NCBI RefSeq assembly: GCF_000092305.1
Contig: NC_014122.1
Span: 1,264,195 to 1,328,194 of the forward strand
Length of the DNA stretch: 64,000 bases
Source: Methanocaldococcus infernus ME
GTDB taxonomy: Archaea > AGJL01 > Methanococci > Methanococcales > Methanocaldococcaceae
Reading direction: 5' to 3'
Under the pieces are notes generated by a model. The model ran no database searches and was not told the origin of the DNA. It was given only the letters and a program-made list of their open reading frames with translations. The position numbers and the translations under genes were made by a program. The first letter of the stretch is position 1. The number at the start of each line of letters is the position of its first letter. Of this stretch, positions 55,905-64,000 are shown piece by piece.

Positions 55905-56605
55905 ACGTCTTTGTTATAAAAATATACCAATAAATCTATAATAATATTGTGCATTTCCATAGATTTGGAATATCGAATACCTCTTTTAACCAATCTTACA
56001 CACGAGTTTCTGAATGTTAGGATGTTTCTTTCTACTCGTCCTATGTATTTCTTACCATTTTATGTCTTTCGTTAGGAAGTATGTTATAAGCTTTCCATTT
56101 ATCAGTGTAAAATATACATTTATCCAATACTTTCTTAGGAATTTCTTTAAGAAGTTTTTTAGGCGATTTGTTTGATCTATCGCCAGTTTTATGCGCTATG
56201 ATTAGTCCAGTATTTTTATCGACTGCTATCCATATCCACACCTTTATTATCCTTAGATCTAACGAAAGAATGCATTTCATCTATTTCTAAATGTATTTGC
56301 TCCGTATTAAGTTTAATTTTCCTGTTCGCATTGTTTAGTTTTTAAAATCTTTAATCCACCTAAGTATTGTAGTTGTACTTAGTTTAAAACACTCTACCGG
56401 CTTGTCTAACACCTAAATCCTCAAAAACTACACTTCTAACAACTTTTTCTTTAAAACTATCGGAATATCTAGGAGCTTTAGATTCTACAATAAACCGTCT
56501 CTTACACTCTTTACACAAATACATTTGTCTAACTCCGTATTCTTTGACTTGTGCTTTCCTGCCTTAACGACCTTATCCGAATTACAATATTTACACCTGA
56601 TCATA
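55905..56605 (-). mobile_element. decayed IS1-family transposase
   Basis: Read on the minus strand, the pieces line up as an IS1-type transposase: a zinc-binding start MIRCKYCNSDKVVKAGKHKS; YLCKECKRRF; a helix-turn-helix region; then LEIDEMHSFV (first DDE aspartate region), VWIWIAVDKNTGLIIAHKTG with DRS, FYTDKWKAY (second aspartate), ERHKM, and a tail GRVERNILTFRNSCVRLVKR. At least three frameshifts break it. The longest piece (56041-56280) has no intact start. It lies between the inverted glycosyltransferase copies. A short palindrome (ATATATCA-TAAG-TGATATAT, 56610-56629) lies just upstream of its N-terminus. Confidence 0.82.
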
Positions 56606-56699
56606 AAAAATATATCATAAGTGATATATATCAATTGCGTGTACATGACCGGTGTAAAGAATACTATTATAAGTGATAATAACTAATGATATAATAGAA

Positions 56700-57336
56700 T
56701 AAATATATAGATAATAAAAGATTTTCGCATATTCTCAAATACTATTACCCAATATAAGCGATAAGTAATTTAGAGAACCAGTTCAATTTGTAATTGTAAA
56801 TGAATGAAATAAAAACATTTGCAATTATTGACATAAGATATGCCGTTAGAGTATTCTTTTGATGCATGATTAACTGTTAAATGTTTAAATATCTCTAAAT
56901 GTGACTCCAAATCTTTGTAAATGGTATATTTATCTGTATTAATAACTAAACCATCACAAGTAACTTCGTTAATTATCTTCCCAATTTTAATTTTAACTTA
57001 GATTCGTTTCAACAGAAGTAAACACCCTTTTATTCGCTCAGTTGTATAGGGCAATTATTGGAGATCTTTCATGCTTGTAAGTCCCATATTCATCTTTTGC
57101 AAACGAATGAGTTGTTCTATAATCTCTCTAATTTCTTAGATATCTGATTAATTGAAGAATTTTTTAAATTTTTGATTATATAAAACATTTCTTCCAATGA
57201 TTCGTTTTTTGGTAAATATTGTACCTATATGTCTTTTATATAAGTTACATCTATACCCTTGAATAGGTAACCTACTTCTTTCTTTACTTTTCAAAATAGA
57301 ATCTTTTAATCCACAATATGGACAAAATATATTCAT
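56700..57336 (-). mobile_element. second decayed transposase, IS1595/ISXO2-like
   Basis: The minus-strand N-terminal piece (57148-57336) is a zinc ribbon: FCPYCGLKDS followed by GYRCNLYKRHIGTIF. Further fragments in other frames include MNMGLTSMKDL, VTCDGLVINTDKYTIYKDLE and HLTVNHASKEYSNGISYVNN. The last resembles the NHS-x-EY-x-N-x-x-H-x-N block of ISXO2-like (IS1595) transposases. Frameshifts and stops occur throughout. Terminal repeats were not identified. With the IS1-like remnant it fills the 1.8-kb spacer of the inverted duplication. Confidence 0.65.
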
Positions 57337-57373
57337 TATCCCATCGAATTCTTCTTATAATTTAATACATTCT

Positions 57374-58621
57374 TCATCTTTGGAATGAATAACTTATATT
57401 TAATACTTTCTTAATTACTCCTTCCCACTCTTTAACTATCTTATCAATATCAAAATCTTTAGCTCTCTCTAAACCATTACTATATTTCTCTCTCAACTCT
57501 TTATCTTTAATTATTTTAATCATTAACTCAGCTAATATTTTCTCCTCTTCAATTAAAGGTTCTTCATCTAAAGTTTTAAAAATGTATCTTCTTGGAAACG
57601 GTTTAGTTAAAATTCCATACTTTCCATAGTAAGGATAATTAATTTCTTCTCCTATATCTAATTCAGGAGCTAAAATTTCTCTCGGTCCAGTTTTACAATC
57701 TGTTGAGATAATTGGTAGGTTAACACTCAAAGCTTCTATAACCGTATTTGGCAAGCCCTCCCATAATGAAGAAAAAACGAAACAGTCACTATTCTTCAAA
57801 AACTTAAAAACATTATCTTGTCTTCCAAGTAAGAAAACTTTATCTTCTAAGTTTAGTTTTTTTATTAGTTTTTCTAATTTATTTCTTAACCCCCCCTCCC
57901 CTAAAATTATTAACTTAGCCTCTGGATGTCTTTCAGAAACTTTCTTAAACGCTCTGATTAAGAACCATTGTCCCTTTTGTTCTGTTAATCTTCCAATGTT
58001 TATAAAAACGAAAGAATCTTTAAATATTTCTTTATATTTTTCTTCTAAAGGCTCTTTTGAAAGCTTTTGATATTCCTCTATTGAATGTGGGTTGTAAATT
58101 GTTTTTATTTTTTCTTTTGGAATTTTGTATTCTTTGATTAGTATTTCCTCTATTTCTTTTGAGACTGCAACTATTTTATCTGCTTTTGGGTAGAGAAGTT
58201 TAATTAAGAATCTATGTACTTTTCCATACATAGTTTTTTCTGAATACATATCGTTAGGATTACAACGAATAGAAATTATATTTCTTTTATTCAATAATCT
58301 AGCAACTAAAATTGTTATAAAATTAGAAATTTCTAAAAAAGAAATTAAAACTTTAGGGTCATTTTTTTTAGTTTCTTTTAAATATTTAAAAAAAGATATA
58401 AAAATTGCAAGAATAAATTTTTTATAACCTTGATTTATTGAATATGGAGTTAGTGACTTAAAATCTATATTTTTTGGAATATTATAGAAAATATCGTTTA
58501 AAATTGTATAAAAATAAATATTATATTTTTCAGATAGTCTATTAAATAAATTAACTGCTATTCTTTCTGCGCCCCCTGAAGTTAAAGAATTAATTAAAAA
58601 TTGGAATCTTAGTTTTTGCAT
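57374..58621 (-). CDS. GT4-family glycosyltransferase, copy 2
   Basis: 415 residues. The N-terminal acceptor half (1-135) is distinct, with FLINSLTSGGAERIAVNLFN, while the rest is identical to copy 1 at 54396-55607, including SLWEGLPNTVIEAL. The last few residues differ again (ISYSFQR against NKN) because the duplication ends just before the stop. Its start overlaps the end of the upstream GT2 gene by 13 bases. It is the last gene of the minus-strand glycan operon. Confidence 0.88.
   Translation of the reverse strand: MQKLRFQFLINSLTSGGAERIAVNLFNRLSEKYNIYFYTILNDIFYNIPKNIDFKSLTPYSINQGYKKFILAIFISFFKYLKETKKNDPKVLISFLEISNFITILVARLLNKRNIISIRCNPNDMYSEKTMYGKVHRFLIKLLYPKADKIVAVSKEIEEILIKEYKIPKEKIKTIYNPHSIEEYQKLSKEPLEEKYKEIFKDSFVFINIGRLTEQKGQWFLIRAFKKVSERHPEAKLIILGEGGLRNKLEKLIKKLNLEDKVFLLGRQDNVFKFLKNSDCFVFSSLWEGLPNTVIEALSVNLPIISTDCKTGPREILAPELDIGEEINYPYYGKYGILTKPFPRRYIFKTLDEEPLIEEEKILAELMIKIIKDKELREKYSNGLERAKDFDIDKIVKEWEGVIKKVLNISYSFQR
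57397..58215 (-). repeat. 819-base inverted duplicate, right copy
   Basis: Reverse complement of 54778-55596, by eye without mismatches at the places checked and with an identical translation. Together the two copies flank 1.8 kb of decayed insertion sequences. Recombination between them would invert only that spacer and leave both glycosyltransferase genes intact. Confidence 0.92.
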
Positions 58622-59847
58622 TTTAGATCACCTTCATTTACTTTTTTGAAAAAGTTACAATTCTTCTTAGTTAGAAATAGTATTAAATTTAGATAAATAA
58701 AGAAATATATAGTATAAAATAAAAATTTTAATTTATCTATTGGTTTATTATTAATTTCAAAAAAAGTAACTATATCTTTTTCTTCGTTAAAATCTATAAT
58801 ATAAAAAACTCTATTAAAAAGAAACATATTTATTGTTGGCGCATAAGTTACTAAAACTTTTCCTTTTAAAAAACTTAATTTTGAATATTTTATTTTATTT
58901 GAAAGATCTTTTAAAAGTTTTATAATTTTAGGTTTTTCTAAAAAGACGACACCTTGTTTAGGTAAGGTATTTAAAAACACTTCCCTTTTCATGTTTAAAT
59001 ATTTAATATCATTATTAATATTATTTCTGATAAATGGATTATCCCACTTTTTATTTAGTAAATCCTTTATTGCTCTTTTAGTAACTTTATATTTGTTAGG
59101 TTCATATATTTTTAAATAAACAAACTTAGTTAATAAACTTCCAAAATACTCGCTTTTTCTTTCTCTATATACATTTTCCAAATAAATTTCATTTCTTGTA
59201 GCAAAATATTCCCTATTTGGAGAATAGTAATATTTTATTGGATGCGAATATTTCTTATAAATCTTTTTTATCTTTGTTTTATATTTTTTTATTCTTAGAT
59301 AATATTCAACTTCATCACCATATAAAAAAAACTTATAATCTACAAATCCCAATTTTTTTATAATATGTCTCTTAAAGCAAACATAATGAAAAAACCAAAA
59401 ATTATTTTTTTCTTTGAAATCTTCATCTACATTGAACGGTTGAGTTATTGTATTTTTATTACTTTCCTTAACAAGAGATTCGATCAAGTCTTCATCAATA
59501 GGATATGCATCATTATCATTTAAAATAATATATTCATATCCTTTTTCATAAGCATATTTTTGTCCAATATAAAATCCCCCAGCTCCTCCATAATTATCTT
59601 TTAATTTTATTAAGATTATATTTGGAAATTCTTTTTTTAACCTTTCAAATGTATTGTCTTTAGAATTGTTATCTACAATTATTATATCAGGAACTAAACT
59701 TTGTTTTTTTAAAAAGATTATATTTTTTCTTGTGGCCTCATATTGATTGTAGGTAGGCATTACTATTGCTACTTTTTTTCTTTTTTTATTATTTTTAACA
59801 TAAGGATCATAAACTTCTTTTATTTCTGGTTTTTTTATTTTATTCAA
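58609..59847 (-). CDS. GT2-family glycosyltransferase
   Basis: A 412-residue GT-A fold glycosyltransferase. KVAIVMPTYNQYEATRKNI opens the catalytic domain, IIIVDNNSKDNTFERL follows, and YIILNDNDAYPIDEDLIESL carries the metal-binding D-x-D-like aspartates. LKDNYGGAGGFYIGQKYAY resembles galactofuranosyl- or rhamnosyl-transferase-type GT2 enzymes, which suits the nearby UDP-galactopyranose mutase. The start is the TTG at 59847, with AAGGTGATAAG upstream; a longer open frame enters the preceding gene and has no ribosome site. Confidence 0.85.
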   Translation of the reverse strand: MNKIKKPEIKEVYDPYVKNNKKRKKVAIVMPTYNQYEATRKNIIFLKKQSLVPDIIIVDNNSKDNTFERLKKEFPNIILIKLKDNYGGAGGFYIGQKYAYEKGYEYIILNDNDAYPIDEDLIESLVKESNKNTITQPFNVDEDFKEKNNFWFFHYVCFKRHIIKKLGFVDYKFFLYGDEVEYYLRIKKYKTKIKKIYKKYSHPIKYYYSPNREYFATRNEIYLENVYRERKSEYFGSLLTKFVYLKIYEPNKYKVTKRAIKDLLNKKWDNPFIRNNINNDIKYLNMKREVFLNTLPKQGVVFLEKPKIIKLLKDLSNKIKYSKLSFLKGKVLVTYAPTINMFLFNRVFYIIDFNEEKDIVTFFEINNKPIDKLKFLFYTIYFFIYLNLILFLTKKNCNFFKKVNEGDLKCKN

Positions 59848-59857
59848 ACTTATCACC

Positions 59858-60857
59858 TTAATCTGGACAATATTCACACACAGGTAAAAATTTATTTTTA
59901 ATATGAGCTTCTCTAAATTTCTTAAATCTCTCATTATTCCACAGATTCTCAAAGTTGGTCTCTTTTAGATCTCCCAATGCATACTTGTCTTCCATTCTAA
60001 TACAGCAAGGAGTTATTAAACCATCAAAGGTTATGAAACAGTAGTAAAACCCCCAATTACATTTTCCTTTTAAGAAATAACTGTTTTCTAAAAAATAAAA
60101 ATATTTGTAAAATTTCTCTTTTCCTAACTTGTTTTCTAAATAGTCTTTAATCTTGTTTCTAATAATCCTTGTCAACACCTAAACTTTCAAAAAATTCAAT
60201 TGCTTTAGGAATCTCTTTATAGTTTAAATGTGAAAATACATAATTTATTTTAATTTTTCTTTTAAAATTTTGATTTTCTTTAATTAAATTCTTAAGTCCT
60301 TGAATAACATTTTTAAATTTAGCACCTTTTCTTATTCTTTCAAACGTTTCTTCATCTACACTGTCTATTGAAATTATTATTTCATCAAAATATCTAAGAA
60401 GTATTTGTCTAATTTTTTCATGTATTAAAGTAGTCCCATTTACTACAGTTATTAGGTAAATATCTTTTGATTTTAGAATCTCTGCAATTTCTTTTAAGTT
60501 ATTTGAAATAGTGGACTCTCCCAATCCCTGAAGTTTAACTATCTTTAAATTGGGATTTTCTTTTAATATTTTTTTAACAAGTTCTAAATTAATATCTTTA
60601 TTTAGCCTATAATCAGGTAAAGTTTTTCTTGTACAAAATTCACAGTTTAGATTACATTTGGTAGTAGGCTCAATTTGGACAAAAAAAGGTAATGGCATTG
60701 TCTCTTTTTTAATTTCTAAAATAAAATACATTATAGATCTATTTTTTAGTATGTCTAATAAACTAAATTTATACCGTTTCTTGTAATAAATAAAGTTAGC
60801 CAATATTTTAAAAAATTTTATTTTAGACAAATGCTTTCTATAGAGATTTTTTATCAT
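59858..60857 (-). pseudogene. radical SAM/SPASM protein split by a frameshift
   Basis: The first part (60857 to about 60170) has the radical SAM motif CNLNCEFC, QGLGESTISNNLKEIAEIL, TVVNGT and IISIDSVDEETFERIRKGA. It stops after ESLGVDKDY. The protein resumes in another frame near 60178 (TRIIRNKIKDYLENKLG) and ends with a SPASM-like region: CNWGFYYCFITFDGLITPCC and VCEYCPD. A single-base change near 60160-60180 therefore splits one protein of about 335 residues. Both halves look otherwise intact, so the lesion is recent or a sequencing error. In glycan loci such enzymes may modify sugars or cofactors. Confidence 0.78.
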
Positions 60858-60996
60858 TTTCTATCACCCATATGAGCTAACAATACTCTTTCAGAATAAG
60901 GATGATCATGCCTCAAATTTAAAAATCTAAATCTATATTCAGGAACTAATTTTTTAATAATATTATAATATTATAATCTATAACATTCTTATTCAT
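60854..60996 (-). pseudogene. short broken reading frame between glf and the radical SAM gene
   Basis: An ATG at 60996 with GGTGA upstream (overlapping the glf stop) opens MNKNVIDYNIIILLKN and then stops. The neighbouring frame carries KKLVPEYRFRFLNLRHDHP and ends LLAHMGDRK, with its TGA overlapping the ATG of the radical SAM gene. The two stretches look like one gene broken by a frameshift in an AT repeat, with much of it lost. I do not recognise the family. Confidence 0.45.
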
Positions 60997-62188
60997 TTTT
61001 TTCACCTTCTTTTATTTCTTCGAACACTTCTAAAGCTCTCTCTACAACCTTATCCATATTGTAATATCTATACTCTGCCAATCTTCCAACAAAATAAAAT
61101 TTAATATTTCTGAATTTATTATTTAGATTACTTACTTCTTTTTTATATTTTTCATAAATTTCTAAATATTCCTTTTTTGGAATTGGATAGTAAGGTTCAT
61201 TTTCTTCATTATATTTTTCTGGATATTCTTCAACTATAATAGTTTTATTTATATTCCCATCATTAACACTTTTATAAAAGTGCTTGAACTCTGTTATTCT
61301 CGTAAATTCATATTCATTAGGAAAATTTTCAGTAGCAGTATCTAAATAAAATTTTTTATCTAACTCAATAAACTTAAATCTTAAACTTCTATATGGTAGT
61401 TTTCCATACTTGTAATTAAAAAAATAATCAATTTCTCCAGTATATATAAATATTCCTTTAAACTCATTGTTAAACAAATAAACTTTCCCTTCATCAAAAT
61501 CAATTTTAACTATTTCTTTATAATCGGTGTTTAGCATAATTTTAATATTTTTACTACTTAACATTCTTTCAAACATTTTTGTATAACCTTCTTTAGGCAT
61601 TACTTGATATTTATCTTGAAAATATCTATCATCTCTTGATATTAAAATAGGAACTCTATCAGTAACTCCCATAAGTTCTTCAGGCTCTAAGTCCCACTGT
61701 TTTCTTGTATAGTTTAGAAAAACTTTTTCATAAATATAATTAGCTAAATATTCTAAATCTTTGTCTTCGATTTCTTTAGATTTCTCTTTTAACTTCAATA
61801 TTGGGATTTTTACCCCATAACCAAAATTGTCTATTAGTTTTTTTTCTAATTTCTTTGCATATTCTATAGGGAATAATCTATATAAAGTATTAAGATTAAA
61901 TGGTAAGGGTACTTTTTTTCCATCTATGTTTGCCAACACTTTATGATAATATGGAATCCACTCAGTGAATTGAGATAAATAATCAAAAACTTCCTTATTG
62001 TTAGTATGAAAAATATGGGGTCCATACTTATGAATATAAAATCCATATTTTTCATAATCATACATGTTACCAGATATGTGATTTCTTTTTTCAATAATTA
62101 AAACCTTTTTATTTAAAACATTTGCCAATCTTTCAGCTAATACTGAACCTGCAAATCCTGAACCAACAACAATTACATCAAAATCCAT
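60989..62188 (-). CDS. glf: UDP-galactopyranose mutase
   Basis: A flavoenzyme that converts UDP-galactopyranose to UDP-galactofuranose. The about 399-residue protein has the FAD motif VVGSGFAGSVLAERLA, IEKRNHISGNMYDYEKYG, YGPHIFHTNNKEVFDYL and later RKQWDLEPEELMG and FVGRLAEYRYYNMDKVVERA. The start is the ATG at 62188, 4 nt after GGTGA; a GTG at 62197 is part of that ribosome site. It heads the minus-strand glycan operon and implies galactofuranose in the surface glycan. Confidence 0.94.
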   Translation of the reverse strand: MDFDVIVVGSGFAGSVLAERLANVLNKKVLIIEKRNHISGNMYDYEKYGFYIHKYGPHIFHTNNKEVFDYLSQFTEWIPYYHKVLANIDGKKVPLPFNLNTLYRLFPIEYAKKLEKKLIDNFGYGVKIPILKLKEKSKEIEDKDLEYLANYIYEKVFLNYTRKQWDLEPEELMGVTDRVPILISRDDRYFQDKYQVMPKEGYTKMFERMLSSKNIKIMLNTDYKEIVKIDFDEGKVYLFNNEFKGIFIYTGEIDYFFNYKYGKLPYRSLRFKFIELDKKFYLDTATENFPNEYEFTRITEFKHFYKSVNDGNINKTIIVEEYPEKYNEENEPYYPIPKKEYLEIYEKYKKEVSNLNNKFRNIKFYFVGRLAEYRYYNMDKVVERALEVFEEIKEGEKNE

Positions 62189-62637
62189 TTTTTTCACCTT
62201 TTAAGTTTATTTTAGCTCATCAAAAATAAATTTTTTCTAATTATATCTATACTTATGTCTATCTTCTCCATTTTTATATTATTGTTTTATATTTATATTT
62301 CATATTTTTCGACAGTTCCGTTCATCCAATAGAATCTTAAATATTTAGCAATATACCAAAAAATCCAAAACAGCATAGAATAAACCAACATCCAACTTAG
62401 GAAGCTCATTAGCATAAAGAACCCTAACTAGATAACCAATAGGAGCGGATAACATCAGAAGTAAAAAATTCCAAGTAATACCTTTAACAACCCTCTCTTT
62501 ATAAGACATATTTAAGATCCCCTTCTACCTTCCTAATTTAAGATATTAAGATATATTGAATATAATTTCCATTTAGATGGCTTCATGCTATCCCAGATAT
62601 CGTTACAATCGCATATTTATATATGGTACATATTGTC
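62189..62637. other. rearranged intergenic region with a duplicated flippase fragment
   Basis: This gap of about 450 bases holds the flippase fragment (62355-62509, separate entry). The sides are AT-rich without coding sequence: 62200-62340 probably contains the promoter of glf on the minus strand, and 62520-62637 the end of the TSUP transporter unit. No other feature is seen. Confidence 0.4.
62355..62509 (-). pseudogene. 5' fragment of the flippase gene, duplicated
   Basis: The minus strand starts with ATG at 62509 and encodes MSYKERVVKGITWNFLLLML and on, matching the flippase at 46255 base for base for about 150 bases. The match runs from just after the start codon to GTTTTGGATTTTT and then stops abruptly. 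The fragment has its own upstream sequence (AGAAGGGGATCTTAAAT), different from that of the intact gene. It indicates a recombination endpoint inside the glycan locus. Confidence 0.88.
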
Positions 62638-63387
62638 TCATTTTAGAACATTAAATAATAGATAAACTCCAAAAAATAAAATCATAATAGAAATTAATTT
62701 TCTTAAATATTTTGGATGTAATTTATAATTTAAATAAACTCCTAAGAACACACCAGGAATTGTACCAACAATTAAAGACAACACTAAAAAATAATTTACT
62801 AACCCCAAATCTATATAGTTTAAACTACTAACAAAAGTTAGTAAAAGTCCATAAAATAAACTAGTTCCTACTATGCATTTTGGACTCAAATCTGTAAAAT
62901 TCATTAAAGCAAAAGTGATTAAAACCCCACTACCCACAGAAGTAAACTGGACTACTAATCCAACAACAAACCCAAAAAACACTAAAATATAAGAAGAGTT
63001 AACCTTCTTCTTAAAAATAAAAAATTCTTTTTTTAAATTAATCAAAGAAGTTAAAATTAATATTACTGCCAGCATTGCTGTTAAGAAGTTATTTATTATA
63101 TCTCTATTTATCATCCTTAATATCAGCCCTCCCAATAATACAGCAGGAAAAGTTCCAAAAAACAATTTTAAGGCTATCTTTTTATCCACATTACCCTTTT
63201 TATTGTGGAGATAAGAACTTAAACCTTTAGTTGCTGTTGCATATAATAAATCAGTTCCAACTGCTATAAGAGGCTCAACTCCTAAAAATATTAATAGAGG
63301 AGTCATTAAAACCCCTCCACCAATCCCCGTAAGCCCTACAATTGTCCCCACTAAAAAACCTAAAATAATAAAGGGAAACTCTATCAA
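62638..63387 (-). CDS. TauE/SafE (TSUP) family membrane transporter
   Basis: A 249-residue membrane protein with about eight helices in two repeat halves: GTIVGLTGIGGGVLMTPLLI in the first and GLVVQFTSVGSGVLITFALM in the second, the TSUP signature. Members move sulfite, sulfonates or related anions. The start is the TTG at 63387 after GGAGGGAATTA; a longer frame begins within that site. It follows the APS kinase gene on the same strand, so a sulfur-anion substrate is likely. Confidence 0.85.
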   Translation of the reverse strand: MIEFPFIILGFLVGTIVGLTGIGGGVLMTPLLIFLGVEPLIAVGTDLLYATATKGLSSYLHNKKGNVDKKIALKLFFGTFPAVLLGGLILRMINRDIINNFLTAMLAVILILTSLINLKKEFFIFKKKVNSSYILVFFGFVVGLVVQFTSVGSGVLITFALMNFTDLSPKCIVGTSLFYGLLLTFVSSLNYIDLGLVNYFLVLSLIVGTIPGVFLGVYLNYKLHPKYLRKLISIMILFFGVYLLFNVLK

Positions 63388-63400
63388 ATAATTCCCTCCC

Positions 63401-63934
63401 CTAAAGATAACCAAGTTTTTTAGCAGTTTGCAAAATTAAATTAACTTCTTCTTCAACACTCATCTTTGAACTATCTATCTTAACCTCAGGATCTTCTGGT
63501 TCTTCATAAATTCCATCATATCCTGTTAAACCTTTTATTTCCCCATTTAGAGCTTTTTTATATAGTCCTTTAGGATCTCTTTTTATTCTAACTTCTAAAG
63601 GTGCATAAACATAAACTTCCATGAAATTTTCTATCTCATCTCTTGCATACTTCCTAACTCTTCTATAAGGAGAAATCAAAGATACTATTACTACAACTCC
63701 ATTTCTTGACAAAAGCTTAGCCATATAAGTAACTACTCTATTATGTAACTCTCTTTCTTCTTTACTAAACCCTAAATTTGGATAGAGCTTATTCCTTATT
63801 TCATCTCCATCTAAAACTTCTACACAGTAACCTTGACTTAATAATTTCTCCTTTAATGCCTGAGCTAAAGTACTTTTTCCTACTCCACTAGGTCCTGTCA
63901 GCCAGATAGTAAATCCTTTATTATTCATAAACAT
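63401..63934 (-). CDS. cysC: adenylylsulfate (APS) kinase
   Basis: Phosphorylates APS to PAPS, the sulfate donor. The 177-residue protein shows the P-loop WLTGPSGVGKSTLAQAL, DGDEIRNKLYPNLGFSKEER, VSLISPYRRVRKYARDEI and RDPKGLYKKALNGEIKGLTG. Ser in VVIVSLISP matches the usual phosphate-contacting position. The start is either 63934 or the ATG two codons later; GGGATG nearby suits both. No ATP sulfurylase or sulfotransferase lies in the window. PAPS here would fit sulfation of the surface glycan. Confidence 0.92.
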   Translation of the reverse strand: MFMNNKGFTIWLTGPSGVGKSTLAQALKEKLLSQGYCVEVLDGDEIRNKLYPNLGFSKEERELHNRVVTYMAKLLSRNGVVVIVSLISPYRRVRKYARDEIENFMEVYVYAPLEVRIKRDPKGLYKKALNGEIKGLTGYDGIYEEPEDPEVKIDSSKMSVEEEVNLILQTAKKLGYL

Positions 63935-64000
63935 CCCATCTCTTTTAAATTCTTCTTTAAAACAAACTAAAAATTGTGGTAAACAAGGTATAGGAAATAA

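Noticed and set aside
55813..55920. A 35-codon plus-strand gene (MVNIFKVRYF...)
   Set aside because: It has no ribosome site, lies beside decayed insertion sequences and overlaps the tail of one; too weak to call.
56610..56629. A phage attachment or integration site at the ATATATCA palindrome
   Set aside because: It lies just upstream of the transposase remnant and is simply AT-rich; no integrase, tRNA fragment or direct repeat supports an att site.
54778..58215. An invertible switch that swaps N-terminal halves of the two glycosyltransferases
   Set aside because: The variable halves lie outside the inverted copies; inversion between the copies would flip only the insertion-sequence spacer.

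Overview
The window comes from an AT-rich, hyperthermophilic methanogen of the Methanocaldococcaceae type. The evidence is archaeal EF-1alpha, S10, L11, topoisomerase VI A, prefoldin alpha, archaeal CCA enzyme and ProS/ThrS, together with methanogen genes (CofE for F420, CfbB/CbiA for F430/corrinoids, YcaO) and a branched-polyamine synthase. Most genes carry a GGTGA-type ribosome site 3-6 nt before the start, and TTG starts are common. Several starts below were moved to fit this rule.

Layout. 1-11.6 kb is a very AT-rich island: the tail of a PKD surface protein, a corrinoid/iron ABC ATPase, a ferredoxin, a CobN chelatase pseudogene, a broken radical SAM gene, a TIM-barrel isomerase, the corrinoid-remodelling amidohydrolase CbiZ, two BtuC/FecCD permeases and a binding protein with two dockerin repeats. 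Together they look like a corrinoid scavenging system in partial decay. 11.8-17.6 kb holds a LEA14-like lipoprotein, top6A, ycaO, an orphan pstS and cofE. 17.6-22.9 kb is proS plus a second ABC uptake operon with an embedded methyltransferase. 23-31 kb is core: cca, a PHP protein resembling endonuclease Q, and the bpsA-queD-hacB-gate-protein operon. 31.1-31.8 kb is a four-repeat CRISPR array with a long T/G-rich leader and no cas genes.

31.8-45.1 kb is mostly core: cfbB/cbiA, a metallo-beta-lactamase-fold protein, rpsJ, EF-1alpha, tRNA-Ser, rpl11, thrS, an RraA-like gene, a VIT1/CCC1-like gene, a DUF2115 gene, pfdA with a 55-codon gene overlapping it, tRNA-Ala, a flavodiiron homologue with changed metal ligands, precorrin-2 dehydrogenase (apparent ATT start), hemA, an H/ACA-like RNA gene on the minus strand, and an OBG-family GTPase.

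45-64 kb is a surface-glycan locus: glycosyltransferases, a flippase, UDP-sugar dehydrogenase and epimerase, an AsnB-like amidotransferase, UDP-galactopyranose mutase, a TSUP transporter and APS kinase. It is heavily rearranged. It holds an 819-bp identical inverted duplication covering the C-terminal two thirds of two glycosyltransferases, two decayed insertion sequences between the copies, a duplicated 5' fragment of the flippase, remnants of a sugar dehydrogenase and a methyltransferase, a frameshifted radical SAM gene, and a dGTPase-like HD gene between two remnants.
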